Source: Diplonema papillatum (taxonomy: Eukaryota; Euglenozoa; Diplonemea; Diplonemida; Diplonemidae). From it: DNA of 64,000 nucleotides. Shown one piece after another: positions 35,426 to 45,690 of the stretch (the stretch's first letter is position 1; each line of letters begins with the position of its first letter). The position numbers and the translations under genes are program-made. The stretch is from the NCBI GenBank assembly GCA_030068145.1, contig JAPJBO010000914.1, positions 1 through 64,000 of the forward strand, given 5' to 3'. Under the pieces are notes generated by a model. It was not told where the DNA came from. It searched no databases and was given only the letters and a program-made list of their open reading frames with translations.

Positions 35426-36170
35426 GGCCGAAACATATTTTTTGAGGTGTAAAGATCGGTTTGATTCTCCGTCGGTGCGGTTGCCTTCGGAGAGTAGGCG
35501 CCAACCCTGTTTGCGAATTAAATGGAGGTTTAATTCTCCTTCGGTGCGGTTGCCTTCGGAGCCGTAGGCGCCGCTCCGGTGTGCGAATTAAACTCATATT
35601 TAATGCGCTGTTCTACCAAACGGACCTCGGCTACGTTCCTTGGCCGGACCGCTGACGCTACGGGATCCTCGGTTGTGCTCCTTAGCTGGATTGCTAGCTC
35701 GATGGGATGAGCTGGCCGGCGTGTGGGCACGGGCGAATGTGGCCGCCATATGGCGGCTGCGGTTGCGGGCCGGGCCGGGCCGGCGCGACCGCGAGCAGAC
35801 AGGCTGCGTGCGCGACCACCGTTAGCTGGCTTGCGCTGCCGTGGGCCCGATCGCGCCATTCACGCGGTACCATGGGATTGTCCCAATGGCTCCTATCCCA
35901 ATGGTCCTTTGCCAGCAGAGACGAAGGCTGTGGGAGAAGTACTCCACGACAGAGGGCGATCGCCTTCCAGGACTGTCCATTCCAGGACCGCACCCTCTCT
36001 GGGCTGAACGACAGCGGCATTTCGTGTATTGCACATGCGGATACATACCAGGCCGCGCGCCGGCGCAGGGGGCGTCTACTGCTCTGAGCCACCGGGCTGG
36101 CAATCGTCGCATCTCGGAGCTCGTGGCTCATCCGCGCGGGATGGGGGACGCAAAAGACATAGATGGCCGG
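35426..36170. repeat. GC-rich duplicated segment (partner about 40868-41030), no gene
   Basis: 35440-35600 has two ~75-bp units (TTTGATTCTCCGTCGGTGCG GTTGCC). From 35665 (GGATCCTCGGTTGTGCTCCT) to about 35875 (GCGCCATTCACGCGGTAC) it matches 40868-41022 with indels. Open frames on both strands overlap and none resembles a known family. Confidence 0.6.
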
Positions 36171-36250
36171 TTGATAACGTTATATAACGTTATATAACGT
36201 TATAACGGTGATAACGTTATATAACGTTATATAACGTTATCACGGTCGAA
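36171..36250. repeat. TTATATAACG palindromic repeat block
   Basis: Tandem TAACGTTATA units, each a palindrome. Similar blocks at 39906-39945 and 41744-41970. They border the minisatellites described next. Confidence 0.85.
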
Positions 36251-36284
36251 AACGCAAAATAACGGAAAAAATAACGCAAATAAC

Positions 36285-36458
36285 GGTTTTTAGAATTTTT
36301 CCGATTTTGGCCATGTTTCCAGATTTTTGTCATTTTTTCCTCATTTTGGTCCATTTCGGCCATTTTTTCCGATTTTGGCCATTTTTGCCAGATTTTGGTC
36401 AATCTTAGCCAATTTTTCCAGACTTTTGCCGATTTTTTCAGGTTTTGGCCATTTTGCC
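36285..36458. repeat. TTTTTCCAGATTTTGGCCA minisatellite, copy 1
   Basis: Irregular 17-22-bp units of the type GGCCATTTTTGCCAGATTTT. The same array in direct orientation is at 38478-38620, and inverted at 39600-39905, so it flanks the USP-like ORF on both sides. Confidence 0.85.
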
Positions 36459-36460
36459 GA

Positions 36461-36640
36461 TTTTTAGAGTTAAAGTTCGCTTGAAATACCGGGGTTTTAG
36501 GGTCTCCGTGTGACCGTTCATGAATGGGTTCTCTTAGAGCAAGAAAGGGCTTTATGGTTACGGATTGTATATTTAGTGCATGCTTTCGTTATGGGTTATG
36601 GCTAGCCATATCCGGGACTGTTTGTGACCGACACCAAGTA
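36461..36640 (+). promoter_or_regulatory. shared leader sequence, copy 2
   Basis: TTTTTAGAGTTAAAGTTCGC, CGGGGTTTTAGGGTCTCCG, TGACCGTT and, at 36622, GTGACCGACACCAAG, in the same order as at 23457-23700. On this strand no coding sequence follows. The USP-like ORF starts beyond it on the opposite strand. Confidence 0.45.
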
Positions 36641-36730
36641 CATTCCTTCGTAGATTTGCTGGGTAAAACTGTTCGTTGCTCGCCACAGTTAAGGCACTCT
36701 GGGCACACTGGGTACCCGTGGTTAGTGAGG

Positions 36731-38356
36731 TTATTCGTCTGATGTAGTCGTCGTTGCTGTGCGTCGTTTACAGTGCTTCTTTTTACACCAGGGCTTATGG
36801 TGGCGTAGACTTTTGAAGCGTGGTTTCCCCACGGTTCGTCCGTCGCTGTGGCAGTAGGGACATCTATCTCGTTTCTGGGTGGTGCTTCGCAGCGTTGTTT
36901 CTGTTTGTGACTTAGTTCTGGGTGGCTTCTTCTTGCAGTAACGTAGGTGCGTCCGTAATCCTTGTTTTCCCTTCAGTTTGAGGCCGGTTGTTGTTGTGCG
37001 TGTGTGGCAGTGGGGACATCGTAAGTCGTCTTCACTGCTGGTCTCTGTTTCCGCGGTGGTACTGGAGGTCTGTGACGTGCCTGGTGTTGTGGGTGTTCGT
37101 GTGGGGGGTGTGCTGTCGTGTCGTTGTGTGGGTGTGTCGGTAGATGTCTCGTCTCCGCGCATAGCTCTAAGTATGCTTTGAGTCGAGTCCGGCTCTTGTG
37201 TTGTGGTTCTGGGCGTGGCAGGCTTTGGGGGTTCATAGTGGTTGTGGTATGATGGGTCAATGGGTGGAGGGACACCTGTCTGTGGGTTGGTAGACGCAGA
37301 GGTATACTTCGTTGTCGGTGTGGAGTGCGTCTGTAGTCCGTCGAAGCGAGTCCAACGTTGGTGAGCGTCGATATCGTTGAGGGCGTGGATGACGTAGTGC
37401 CCGGCGTTGTTGTGGCCGGAGTGTACTGCTACGGCTTTGAGTATAAGTGGTGTGTTTTGTCCTGGAAGCGTGATAGAGTGGTCGGCGCGTATAGCGGTAC
37501 GGTTCGTCGCTTGGCGTCTACGGGCTCTTTGAAGCTGGATCAACAGCATTGAATTAATGCGGTGAAATGTTGTTGTTGCGAGGGTGGTATCGGTGATTTT
37601 GCAGACTTCGCATCTGTAGTCGGCGGCGGGGCCAGGTTTGATGTGATTGTTCAGGCACCGTTGGATCGAGTTGTCGATTGGAGGTAGGAAGGTTATGTCG
37701 TGGTCTTCGGGTGGGTTGGTTTTGTTGTGGTTGCAGTTTTTACAAGTAGTTGTCGTCGTCGTCGTATGTCGTAGACCGTTGAAAGCGTCAGGGCGATGTT
37801 GTTGGCAAGCTTGGTGTGCGAGGTTTTCGTCAAGAAGTGCTGTGGTGATGGCTCTTAAAACTTCCCCGAGGTCGCATTGCTGCCCGTTGCCGAACGGTCC
37901 GTCGATGTTGGCGAAAACGTGCAGCAGAGTTGCTTGCGTCCGCTTTCCTGTCACCCAAGCGTGTACGGCTGCCGTGCATTCGCCTTTCGTGTGTGTTGGG
38001 CAGTCGTGGTATGTGACTACTTGTTGTGCCATGTCTGTGGCGGCGATCAAATTAAGGGCCGCTTGCAGAAAACAGGAGTTTGTGGTGGTGTATCTCGTGA
38101 GTTTAGACATGGTCCTCGCTCCGGCGGCTGCGATTGCTGCTGCTAAGGTGATGGTTGCAGCTAGGTTGGCTACTCGGTGCTTCAAGGTGAACTGAGGTTG
38201 TGGTTGTGAAAGGAGGTTTGTTGGTCTTTCCTCGTGTTCATGGATTGTGGTGGAGTGGCTGTCTGTCGTTGAGTCGAGATCCTCCGGTGTTACTGGCAGT
38301 TCGGCTGGTTTGAAGTTAAGGGGTTGGTGTCTTCCGGCGAAATCTGGCTCTTTCAT
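36731..38356 (-). CDS. ubiquitin-specific-protease-like protein with C2H2/C2HC fingers
   Basis: 541 codons from the Met; the frame stays open upstream to about 38455 (WLTEEFRTLPRLHSQLKPFL before the Met), so the true start may be further out or the 5' end truncated by the minisatellite. The USP (C19) fold is recognisable. The Cys box is TNSCFLQAALNLI (near residue 93) and the QQDxxE-like box is QCDLGEVLRAI. A zinc-binding pair is CKNC ... YRCEVC, a strand is MLLIQLQRARR, and the His box is VHSGHNNAGHYVIHALN followed by WTRFDG. Catalytic Cys, His and Asp are therefore present. A Thr/Pro-rich linker and two fingers follow (CPHCHTR ... LRTHLRYC; CPYCHSD ... LRHHKPWC). The protein probably removes ubiquitin-like tags. 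The fingers resemble those at retroelement N-termini, so this may be an element-borne protease rather than a host gene. Confidence 0.75.
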   Translation of the reverse strand: MKEPDFAGRHQPLNFKPAELPVTPEDLDSTTDSHSTTIHEHEERPTNLLSQPQPQFTLKHRVANLAATITLAAAIAAAGARTMSKLTRYTTTNSCFLQAALNLIAATDMAQQVVTYHDCPTHTKGECTAAVHAWVTGKRTQATLLHVFANIDGPFGNGQQCDLGEVLRAITTALLDENLAHQACQQHRPDAFNGLRHTTTTTTTCKNCNHNKTNPPEDHDITFLPPIDNSIQRCLNNHIKPGPAADYRCEVCKITDTTLATTTFHRINSMLLIQLQRARRRQATNRTAIRADHSITLPGQNTPLILKAVAVHSGHNNAGHYVIHALNDIDAHQRWTRFDGLQTHSTPTTKYTSASTNPQTGVPPPIDPSYHNHYEPPKPATPRTTTQEPDSTQSILRAMRGDETSTDTPTQRHDSTPPTRTPTTPGTSQTSSTTAETETSSEDDLRCPHCHTRTTTTGLKLKGKQGLRTHLRYCKKKPPRTKSQTETTLRSTTQKRDRCPYCHSDGRTVGKPRFKSLRHHKPWCKKKHCKRRTATTTTSDE

Positions 38357-38477
38357 GCGCGGTTTGCCGTTCTTGAAACGCGCAATGCTGTACCCTAGGA
38401 ACGGTTTTAACTGGCTGTGTAGTCGTGGTAGGGTTCGGAACTCCTCCGTCAGCCAAGCTTGCCAATTCTATGCAATG

Positions 38478-38620
38478 CCAGCTTTGGCCACTCTGGCCGA
38501 TTTATCCAGATCAGTCAATTTCGGCCATTTTTTCCGATTTTTCCAGATTTCCCGATTTTCCAGATTTTGGTCAATTTCGGCCATTTTTGCCAATTTTTCC
38601 AGACTTTTGCCGATTTTTGG
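38478..38620. repeat. TTTTTCCAGATTTTGGCCA minisatellite, copy 2
   Basis: Same unit and orientation as 36285-36458; it marks the upstream boundary of the USP-like ORF. Confidence 0.85.
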
Positions 38621-39053
38621 ATCCCGGTCACAAAAACTGTTCGGAAACAAACCCTGGTCCGAAAAGAATTCGTAGTAACCGGTCCTCAGGGGTCCGCATA
38701 GCCCCTCCCCAGAGCTTTTTCTCTTTTACTTATTTTCTTGCGGACTTCCACCCAAGCGCGACAAACGCGATCCTTCCGGATTCACATGACTCTTTCACTG
38801 TGCGATGTTGTTCTTGGGATGTGGATGTCTGCAGTTTTGGGTTTCCGGCGCGTGTCCCTCAGTCGGTGGCCCGTAACGGTCGTTTGCAGTGTCCTTCGTG
38901 AGGCAGCAGATGTCACCAGCATGATCCGGCCACTGGAGTCCAACTTGTCCAAGCTTGTCCACTCGGCAGACCGTTGCGTACTATGCCAGTCAGACAAGGT
39001 CCCAGTACCAAATATGGGTGCATGATGAGCACGAGACATGCAAAGTCGAGCAG
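38621..39053. other. no gene recognised
   Basis: Non-coding as far as I can tell, with small overlapping frames. It includes the run-in to the Pro/Lys-rich ORF at 39054. Confidence 0.4.
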
Positions 39054-39404
39054 TCACAGCTGGCGCTTCCCGTAGAACCCAGCCAGCCCGGGGTCGGTTT
39101 TCTTGATCCGGTCGATGAATCGTTGTTCCGGGCTCTTACTTGGTGGTTTCGTGACAGGGAGAACGCTGGGGCCAGTCAATGCCAGGTCGCGGGACAAGGC
39201 CTCGACGCGCAGCGTTTCCGCCACCTTCTTCCTTCCGCGTCGCGCCTTTGCAACCGAGGCGCTGCTGCTGCTGCTGTTGCTATCCGTACTTTCGGCGCGA
39301 GGCCGTTTGCGCTGTGTACCTGGGGTCTTCGGCTGAGCTTTCGGCTGAGCTTTAGGTTGAGCCTTCGGCTTCGGCTGGACCTTCGGGGAGCTTTTCGCAG
39401 GCAT
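39054..39404 (-). CDS. small basic protein of unknown function
   Basis: 116 codons if started at MPAKSSPKVQPKP. A low-complexity Lys/Pro/Ala/Gln N-terminus (QPKAQPKAQPK) is followed by a Ser-rich stretch, ARRGRKKVAETLRVEALSRD and a compact end SPEQRFIDRIKKTDPGLAGF YGKRQL. The frame is open further upstream, but only through minisatellite sequence. It resembles a histone-tail-like or nucleic-acid-binding protein in composition only. It is preceded by an A-rich region and GACTAGTGTGGCTG. It could be a genuine small gene; I do not recognise the family. Confidence 0.4.
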   Translation of the reverse strand: MPAKSSPKVQPKPKAQPKAQPKAQPKTPGTQRKRPRAESTDSNSSSSSASVAKARRGRKKVAETLRVEALSRDLALTGPSVLPVTKPPSKSPEQRFIDRIKKTDPGLAGFYGKRQL

Positions 39405-39599
39405 AGTCGATATTCCCTTTGGAAAGACTAGTGTGGCTGAAATCGAAGCGGGTGGGGCGGTACACGTGTTTTTGTGTTTCCGACGATCCCGAATGGGCGT
39501 ACAGATTGGTGTCTTTCGACCTTTTTTTTTTTCCGCGCACGGACTGCCTGTTCGAGCTTGTGCGGGTTTAAGAAACTCAGACAAGAATAGCTCTGGTGA

Positions 39600-39905
39600 G
39601 GGGCAGGGCATAAATGACCAAAACCCTGGAAAAATCGGCAAACACGGCCAAAATGGGCAAAGTCTGGAAAACATGGCAAAACTGGCCAAAAATGACCAAA
39701 ACCTGGAAAAATCGGCAAAAATAGCCAAATTTTTGAAAAACATGGCAAAAATGGCCAATCCTGGCCAAATCGGTAAAAACGGCCAAAATGGGCCAAAATC
39801 TGGAGAACACGGCAAAACTGGTCAACATTGACCAAAATCTGCAAAAATAACCAAAATTGGCCAAAATCTGGAAAATGTGGCAAAAATGGCCAAAAATGAC
39901 CAAAA
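39600..39905. repeat. TTTTTCCAGATTTTGGCCA minisatellite, copy 3 (inverted)
   Basis: Units of the type GGCCAAAATGGCAAAATCTG on the plus strand, reverse of the 36.3- and 38.5-kb arrays, ending at the ACGTTATATA block. Confidence 0.85.
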
Positions 39906-40060
39906 ACCGTTATATAACGTTACATAACGTTATTATATATGAGCCAATTCACCTACCCCCCCTGAAAGCGACTTGAGCTCGATTACACTCGATTACGCGT
40001 CGATTACACTCGATTACGATCGATTACAATCGATCAGCTTTTGGTGAATTGGGGGGGTAC
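39906..40060. repeat. ACGTTATATA block and CTCGATTACA repeats with AATTCACC/GGTGAATT ends
   Basis: CGTTATATAACGTTAC, then GAGCCAATTCACCTACCCCC, several CTCGATTACA units, and TTTTGGTGAATTGGGGGGG. The ends are inverted repeats, so this may be a small TIR element of about 110 bp (39945-40055). A related end, GGTGAATTGGCTCATTATAACG, occurs at 41726-41745. Confidence 0.65.
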
Positions 40061-41600
40061 TGTAACAATTGATTAAACACACAGCACTCAGCCAATCCTG
40101 ATTAGCCGATGCAACGTGTCTATTATCGAGCCTTCTTCTGGGGCTAAAGATGCTGATAGCACGATCATCGAATATCGAACAAAAAGAAGCATATTCGTCT
40201 GAAAAAAGGATGATAGGGGCTCGGGTACCCGTTTTCCCGTATTAGCAACCTTTGCAATTTAGCGCAGCTAATACTCGAGCCTTTTGGCATTCCCTGCGGG
40301 GCAGTTCCAGGCGATAGGGCAAGCGCTTGGCAGACACCCTGTCCTCGAAGATGTCAAGTTTCTGTTTGTGGGTTCGATCTCCCTGGCGACAACAAGGCGG
40401 TTGAAAACGGAGGCTAATCTCACCTTTAGGCACTGCAATGTCACGCATGCCATTGTCAGACGCTACCGTCTGGCATTGCGCAATTCGTACCATAGTCGTT
40501 GGGGGTATTGACAAGGGGGTTCAGTGGACACTCATCTGTTGGCTCCTCGTTACTGCCCACGTAGGTTCCGGGAGGTCTGCTTGGCTGCACGCGGCTTGTG
40601 GTGTTGCTTCGTTCTTGAACTTTTTCTTCGGCTTCATGCGGTTCATCGTCCCGGCCTGCCCCTGGTACACGACTCGTCTCGTCTCCGTAGCTCGTCTATC
40701 CTGCTTCACTTCGTGCTTCCATCGAGCCTACTTGCGCTGTCACATTCCGATGGGTAGTGCGTCTGCGGGAGGAACCTGCCGTTATTGTGGCTGACACACC
40801 CTGTCCCTGCGGCCTTCATCGCTGTCTGCTCTCGTGCGGCCACTGTGGGGCATGATTCCGCCTCGGATCCTCGGTTGTGCTCCTTAGCTGGATCGCTAGC
40901 TCGATAAGAAGAGCTGGTGTGTGGGCACAAGCGAATGTGGTTGCGGTTGCGGGCCGGCCGGCGTGACTGCGAGCAGACAGGCTGCATGCGCGTGGGCCCA
41001 ATCGCGCCATTCACGCGGTACTCCAAAGGCCTAATCGGGCCGGGCCGGCACATACAGATTGCGACCGGGGCCAGCGTCGCACCTCGGTCTCGTCCCTTAC
41101 AGCCGGAGCACGTGGCTCTCCCCAAGCCTCTGGGAAGGTGGCGGAGCTGGGAAGACGCGAGAGAAACCCAAAGTAGCGGCGGCCGACCTCTGTCTGCAAG
41201 CACGTCTCTGGCAGGGCAGTCGGCACCAAACGGAGCACAGTACCTCTTCCAAAGCAGTCGGCTGAAGCGGAGCACAGTCAATGGGCATTCAGAGAGTGCA
41301 AAGCATGTCTCTTGTAGGGCAGTGGGCAGCGGGCTTTGAGGGAAAGGTCAGCGCGGTAGCGATGACCAGGAGAACACATACAGATGGGTGGGGAGAGGCC
41401 CTGGGACTAAGGCGTGACTACCCCCGTCCCTGTCCCTCCCAGGGCGCCACCCCGAATCTAGCCTGGCTCCACCACGGTGAAGGCCCACACCTGCGGTTTC
41501 CGTCCCTCGTATGCTTGTGCTTGGCACTTCTTGGGCCAGACAGTGGTCAACATGGTCGCTCATGGGCCAGCCAGGGGTCCACCAGTGGTCGAACCCAAAA
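40061..41600. other. no assignable gene; duplicated GC-rich segment at 40868-41030
   Basis: Opposing open frames at 40242-40514 and 40438-40794 have plausible composition but no recognisable motif. 40868-41030 is the partner of 35665-35880. 41220-41330 contains one early, diverged unit of the satellite that starts at 42005. Confidence 0.4.
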
Positions 41601-41980
41601 TACTAGTGTCAATTTCGATCACACTCTACAACGCTCGACTACACTCTACTACACTCTACTACACTCGATTACACTCTACTACACTCGATTACACTATATT
41701 CCACTCGATTACGCTCGATCAGGGGGTGGTGAATTGGCTCATTATAACGCTATATAACGTTATTATAACGTTATATAACGTTATTATACCGTTATTATAA
41801 CGTTATATAACGTTATATAACGTTATAACGGTCAAATAACGTTATTTTTCGACCAAAAATGGCAAATAACGGTTTTATAACGGTCAATAACGGTTTTTCT
41901 GGATTTAGGGGGGGGGTAACAAATAACTCCGGGAATAACGTTATATAACGTTATATAACGTTATATAACGGCCATCTATG
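41600..41980. repeat. ACACTC(T/G)ACT repeats followed by ACGTTATATA block
   Basis: ACTACACTCTACTACACTC units to about 41710, then GGTGAATTGGCTCATTATAA, then many TTATATAACG palindromes to about 41970. Confidence 0.85.
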
Positions 41981-42004
41981 AAAAGAAGAAAAAAAAGCAA
42001 ATAG

Positions 42005-43225
42005 TACTGCGGCGGACTTCTGTCGGCGGTTCGCTAGAGAGTGCCAAGCACGTCTCTAGCAGGGCAGTTAGCACGAAGCTGAGCACAGTCCCTCTTCCAA
42101 AGCAGTCAGCGCCGAAGCGGTTCACTGTCAGTGGGTATATCAGAGAGTGCAAAGCATGTCTCTGAAGGGCAGTTAGCACGAAGCTGAGCACAGTCCCTCT
42201 TCCAAAGCAGTCAGGTTCACATCAATGGGTATATTCAGAGAGTGCAAAGTATGTCTCTCGAAGGGCAGTTAGCACGAAGCTGAGCACAGTCCCTCTTCCA
42301 AAGCAGTCAGGTTCACATCAATGGGTATATTCAGAGAGTGCAAAGCATGTCTCTTGAAGGGCAGTTAGCACGAAGCTGAGCACAGTCCCTCTTCCAAAGC
42401 AGTCAGCGCCGAAGCGGTTCACAGTCAGTGGGTATATCAGAGAGTGCAAAGCATGTCTCTGAAGGGCAGTTAGCACGAAGCTGAGCACAGTCCCTCTTCC
42501 AAAGCAGTCAGGTTCACATCAATGGGTATATTCAGAGAGTGCAAAGCATGTCTCTTGAAGGGCAGTTAGCACGAAGCTGAGCACAGTCCCTCTTCCAAAG
42601 CAGTCAGCGCCGAAGCGGTTCACAGTCAGTGGGTATATCAGAGAGTGCAAAGCATGTCTCTGAAGGGCAGTTAGCACGAAGCTGAGCACAGTCCCTCTTC
42701 CAAAGCAGTCAGCGCCGAAGCGGTTCACAGTCAGTGGGTATATCAGAGAGTGCAAAGCATGTCTCTGAAGGGCAGTTAGCACGAAGCTGAGCACAGTCCC
42801 TCTTCCAAAGCAGTCAGCGCCGAAGCGGTTCACAGTCAGTGGGTATATCAGAGAGTGCAAAGCATGTCTCTGAAGGGCAGTTAGCACGAAGCTGAGCACA
42901 GTCCCTCTTCCAAAGCAGTCAGGTTCACATCAATGGGTATATTCAGAGAGTGCAAAGCATGTCTCTTGAAGGGCAGTTAGCACGAAGCTGAGCACAGTCC
43001 CTCTTCCAAAGCAGTCAGGTTCACATCAGTGGGTATATTCAGAGAGTGCAAAGTATGTCTCTCGAAGGGCAGTTAGCACGAAGCTGAGCACAGTCCCTCC
43101 TCCAAGGCAGTCAGGTTCACATCAATGGGTATATTCAGAGTGCAAAGCATGTCTCTTGAAGGGCAGTTAGCACGAAGCTGAGCACAGTCCCTCTTCCAAA
43201 GCAGTCAGCACCGAAGCGGATCACA
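42005..43225. repeat. ~95/103-bp satellite, 12 copies with two interleaved variants
   Basis: Twelve units, each containing GGGCAGTTAGCACGAAGCTG and CAAAGCAGTCAG. Some carry CGCCGAAGCGGTTCACAGTC (about 103 bp), others GTTCACATCAATGGG (about 95 bp). The variants alternate in blocks, the pattern expected from unequal exchange. Minus-strand frames repeating SFVLTALQRHALHSLIYP are satellite translations, not genes. Confidence 0.95.
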
Positions 43226-43352
43226 ATGGGTTCAGTCAGAGTTAGAACCCTTCGGGTTCCAAGAGAAGCAGCGGAGAACACGCGCCGCACCTGGTACTCT
43301 GCTCCCGGTCTACGTCAGTTCCGAGAAGCGACAGTTGCGAGACACCAAAACA

Positions 43353-43495
43353 AAATCGAAGGATAATGTTAGGTAGGTTTCGCTTCTGCCGACGCTTGCA
43401 CGAAATTAGCTGACATTAAACCTCCATTTTTTTCCTGCTAATTTCGCGCAAGCGTCGGCAGAAGCGAAACCTACCTAACATTATCCTTCGATTTT
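43353..43495. repeat. 58-bp-arm foldback element
   Basis: AAAATCGAAGGATAATGTTA through CGAAATTAGC (43353-43410) pairs almost perfectly with 43437-43495; the loop is about 26 bases. One mismatch was seen. Likely a foldback MITE. Confidence 0.9.
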
Positions 43496-43535
43496 CCTAC
43501 CCACCCACCCCTAGAAAATGGAAGGAAAATGCTTT

Positions 43536-43840
43536 GAATACTCGACGTAGCTGCTTTGAGGAAATATTGAGCCTATAATAGGGGTAGAGGGGAAAATACA
43601 ATGCAAACACAATCTGATTTGTGTTCTTCGCTTACACCACCGTGTGTTGTTTTCTCACTCAGGACTTTGACCTGTTGTGTTTGTGTGATTTGTCGTGTAG
43701 GGGTAGACCCGCATGACCTCACGTCCGTTCAACATGTGGTTCGGTAGTTACAGCACTTGGGATGCCTTCGGTACTTTGTCTGGCAGTTATTGTCGAGCAT
43801 TTCCTTCCAAGCTGGCGCTTTGTGTGTAAAACCGTACACC
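43536..43840 (-). repeat. diverged YR-element-type terminal unit, copy 1
   Basis: Starts ATACTCGACGTAGCTGC and ends near AGCATTTCCTTCCAAGCTGG. Near-identical to 48886-49180 and 52554-52850. Its segments align in order with the terminal unit of the intact YR element: AAATACTCGA, the AATACAA(T) run, TTCGCTTAC, GACCTGT.GTGTTTGTGT, and AGCATTTCCT before the last GC-rich end. I infer a related, older YR element family. Confidence 0.6.
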
Positions 43841-43899
43841 GCGAGAGTAGGAGAAAGTAGAAAGAGAAACTAGAGTTTTCGTTGACCGCACTACCCTGA

Positions 43900-44340
43900 G
43901 CCCCGTTTCAGGTGGCAAATTTGGCAAATACTTGGGCGGTTCAGTTTCCCCACACATTGCATGGGGCTAGATATGTGCGCACAAACATGCATATATTTGC
44001 AAAAAAAACTTAAGTCTTTTTTGCAAATATATGCATGGTTTTTTGCAAATATATGCATATGCATATATTTGCAAAAAAAACTGCATCTTGCGTATGCATG
44101 TCACAAAAAGTCGCAGTTTTCTGCGCATATATCTGCAAGTTTCCCAAAAGAAAAAGGTGGCTTGGGATATCGGGCAGCCCTGATCAGGGATGAGCTTACC
44201 GATGAGAATGGGAAGGTCGCACTGAAGTCTTCCCTACCACTACCCGCCCCCAGGTTTCTGCGTACCGCAGGTCGAGGGGGGCCCTCCCGGGAAGCCGTGG
44301 TCGGGGGGCGGCCGCCCAAGGGGAAAGGCACCGACAAAAT
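43900..44340. other. GCATATATTTGCAAAAAA palindromes, then no gene
   Basis: 43985-44093 has two palindromic arrangements of ATGCATATATTTGCAAAAAA. 44150-44340 contains overlapping open frames on both strands with no recognised family. Confidence 0.6.
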
Positions 44341-44640
44341 TGATCTGGTCCCCCTCTTGCTACCGAGTGCTCCGGAGAACGCCCCAGGCCGGGTCTGCTC
44401 TTGTCTGGAGAGCTCTTTTCCCTGCTGAAGGAAATGGCGTTGGCGAAGGGGTCCGAGCTGCCATGCCCTTTCCCACGTACTCTTCGTACTACGGCGTCCT
44501 CTGCGTACCGGAGCCAGGCGAGGGGGTGCTGCAGGACTTCAACCAGCATGTCCTGGCCGGCCTTGGCACAAGCCATTCGGACTCAGGATGTTACTCGATT
44601 CCTGTAGAGCATGGAGTTGCCATGGGTGCCCACGAGATCA
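44341..44640. other. possible ORF remnants, unassigned
   Basis: A plus frame (44340-44654, 104 codons) and a minus frame (44196-44576, 126 codons; MACAKAGQDMLVEVLQHPLA) overlap. Neither is recognisable. At most one is real. Confidence 0.3.
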
Positions 44641-44644
44641 CCTG

Positions 44645-44725
44645 CCGTGTGTAACACGTGCACATACGGGGTTGCTGCCCTCTCCTGAGGGCAGCAACCC
44701 CGTATGTGCCCCTGTTACACACGGG
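44645..44725. repeat. near-perfect hairpin with 4-base loop
   Basis: GCACATACGGGGTTGCTGCCCTC (44660-44682) pairs perfectly with 44687-44709 across TCCT. Outside it, CCGTGTGTAACA pairs with TGTTACACACGG. In total about 35 bp of arm with one small asymmetric bulge. It is flanked by unrelated sequence and could be a MITE or an exported small-RNA precursor. Confidence 0.9.
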
Positions 44726-44814
44726 CGGGTTGGACCAAGTCGTCACCATGGGCGACGTAGAAGTCACGTTCCTGGACGCGGAGCGGCCTTTTTCTTTCTT
44801 TCTTCTTCTCAGAT

Positions 44815-45075
44815 CTCCTAGGTACCAGGGGAAGCCTGCTACACGGGAGCCAAGCTTCGCGCGGTACTGCAGAGCCACGGGCCTACGGGTCAAGTGGCTA
44901 CCGATTTCCCAAACTAAAGCATCAAGGCTTGGCGCACCTTGGGGCTTGGCGCTCGCGCTGAACACAAGCTCATCGAGACGGTCAGCCGCAGGGCAGAGCA
45001 GACGGGGTTGTGGCACTGTGCTGCCTCCGAATCAAGCTTTGCAAGCTGTGGTTGAGCGTCACGTTCCTGGACCCG
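44815..45075 (+). repeat. dispersed repeat R1, copy in plus orientation
   Basis: Contains GCCTGCTACACGGGAGCCAA, CAGAGCCACGGGCCTACGGG and AGCATCAAGGCTTGGCGCAC; others at 52030-52275 (plus) and 21230-21500 (inverted). Confidence 0.8.
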
Positions 45076-45503
45076 GTAGGGGTCCCTCTCAGAGTAAGCG
45101 CGGTCTATCAGGTCCTCGAAGCTCCATTGACCACCGCCGGCGGCTGTCCTTCGCTGTGAGTCATAATAGAAGAGAAACGCGAAAGCTTGCAGTTGGCCAT
45201 CGGAGGAAGCATCGGTACGTTGCAGTGGAGAAGCTTTTCAGGGACAGAGAAAGGGAAAGGTAAAAAAGGAAGGAAGAAAGGAACGAACCAAAAAAAAAGG
45301 AAGAAAAAGCAGAAAGAATGTTTTGCCTTTGCTGAATTGAAGTCCAAGAAGCAACTTCGATGGTCTCACACGTTCGGTCGTTTTGTGTCTTTGTTTTCTA
45401 TCCCCTTTTCTTTTTGCTCATTTTCAGCATCCAGCACATGGGAGCAGATCTGGAAGAAGTGCGTAGTTTTGTTGTATTCGAAGACCGGAACAACTTTTAC
45501 AAG
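45076..45503. other. no gene recognised
   Basis: Purine-rich A/G stretch near 45240-45320 and unassigned frames. No repeat identified apart from the R1 edge. Confidence 0.4.
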
Positions 45504-45690
45504 AAATACTCAAGGGACTGCCGTGTGCTCATTTCGATGGAGGCTAGAGGGGAGAAAGCAATCCAACTACAAAGTGGGTCTTTTTCGTTGAAAAAGCTTG
45601 CGCCCGCCACTAAGCCCAGGTTTACCCGTGTGGGCGACACAGCACATTTACCTCCTTTGAGGTTGTTGCGATAGAAGGGAGTTGCAACAA
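45504..45690 (-). repeat. solo terminal repeat of the YR element (diverged, inverted)
   Basis: AAATACTCAAGGGACTGCCG, CAACTACAAAGTGGGTCTTT and CACAGCACATTTACCTCCTT match the A-B terminal unit with about one change in ten. It is truncated before the CAGTCTCCTCAAGC end. Confidence 0.8.

Noticed and set aside
42519-42899. 126-codon minus-strand ORF with SFVLTALQRHALHSLIYP repeats
   Set aside because: It is the satellite unit translated.
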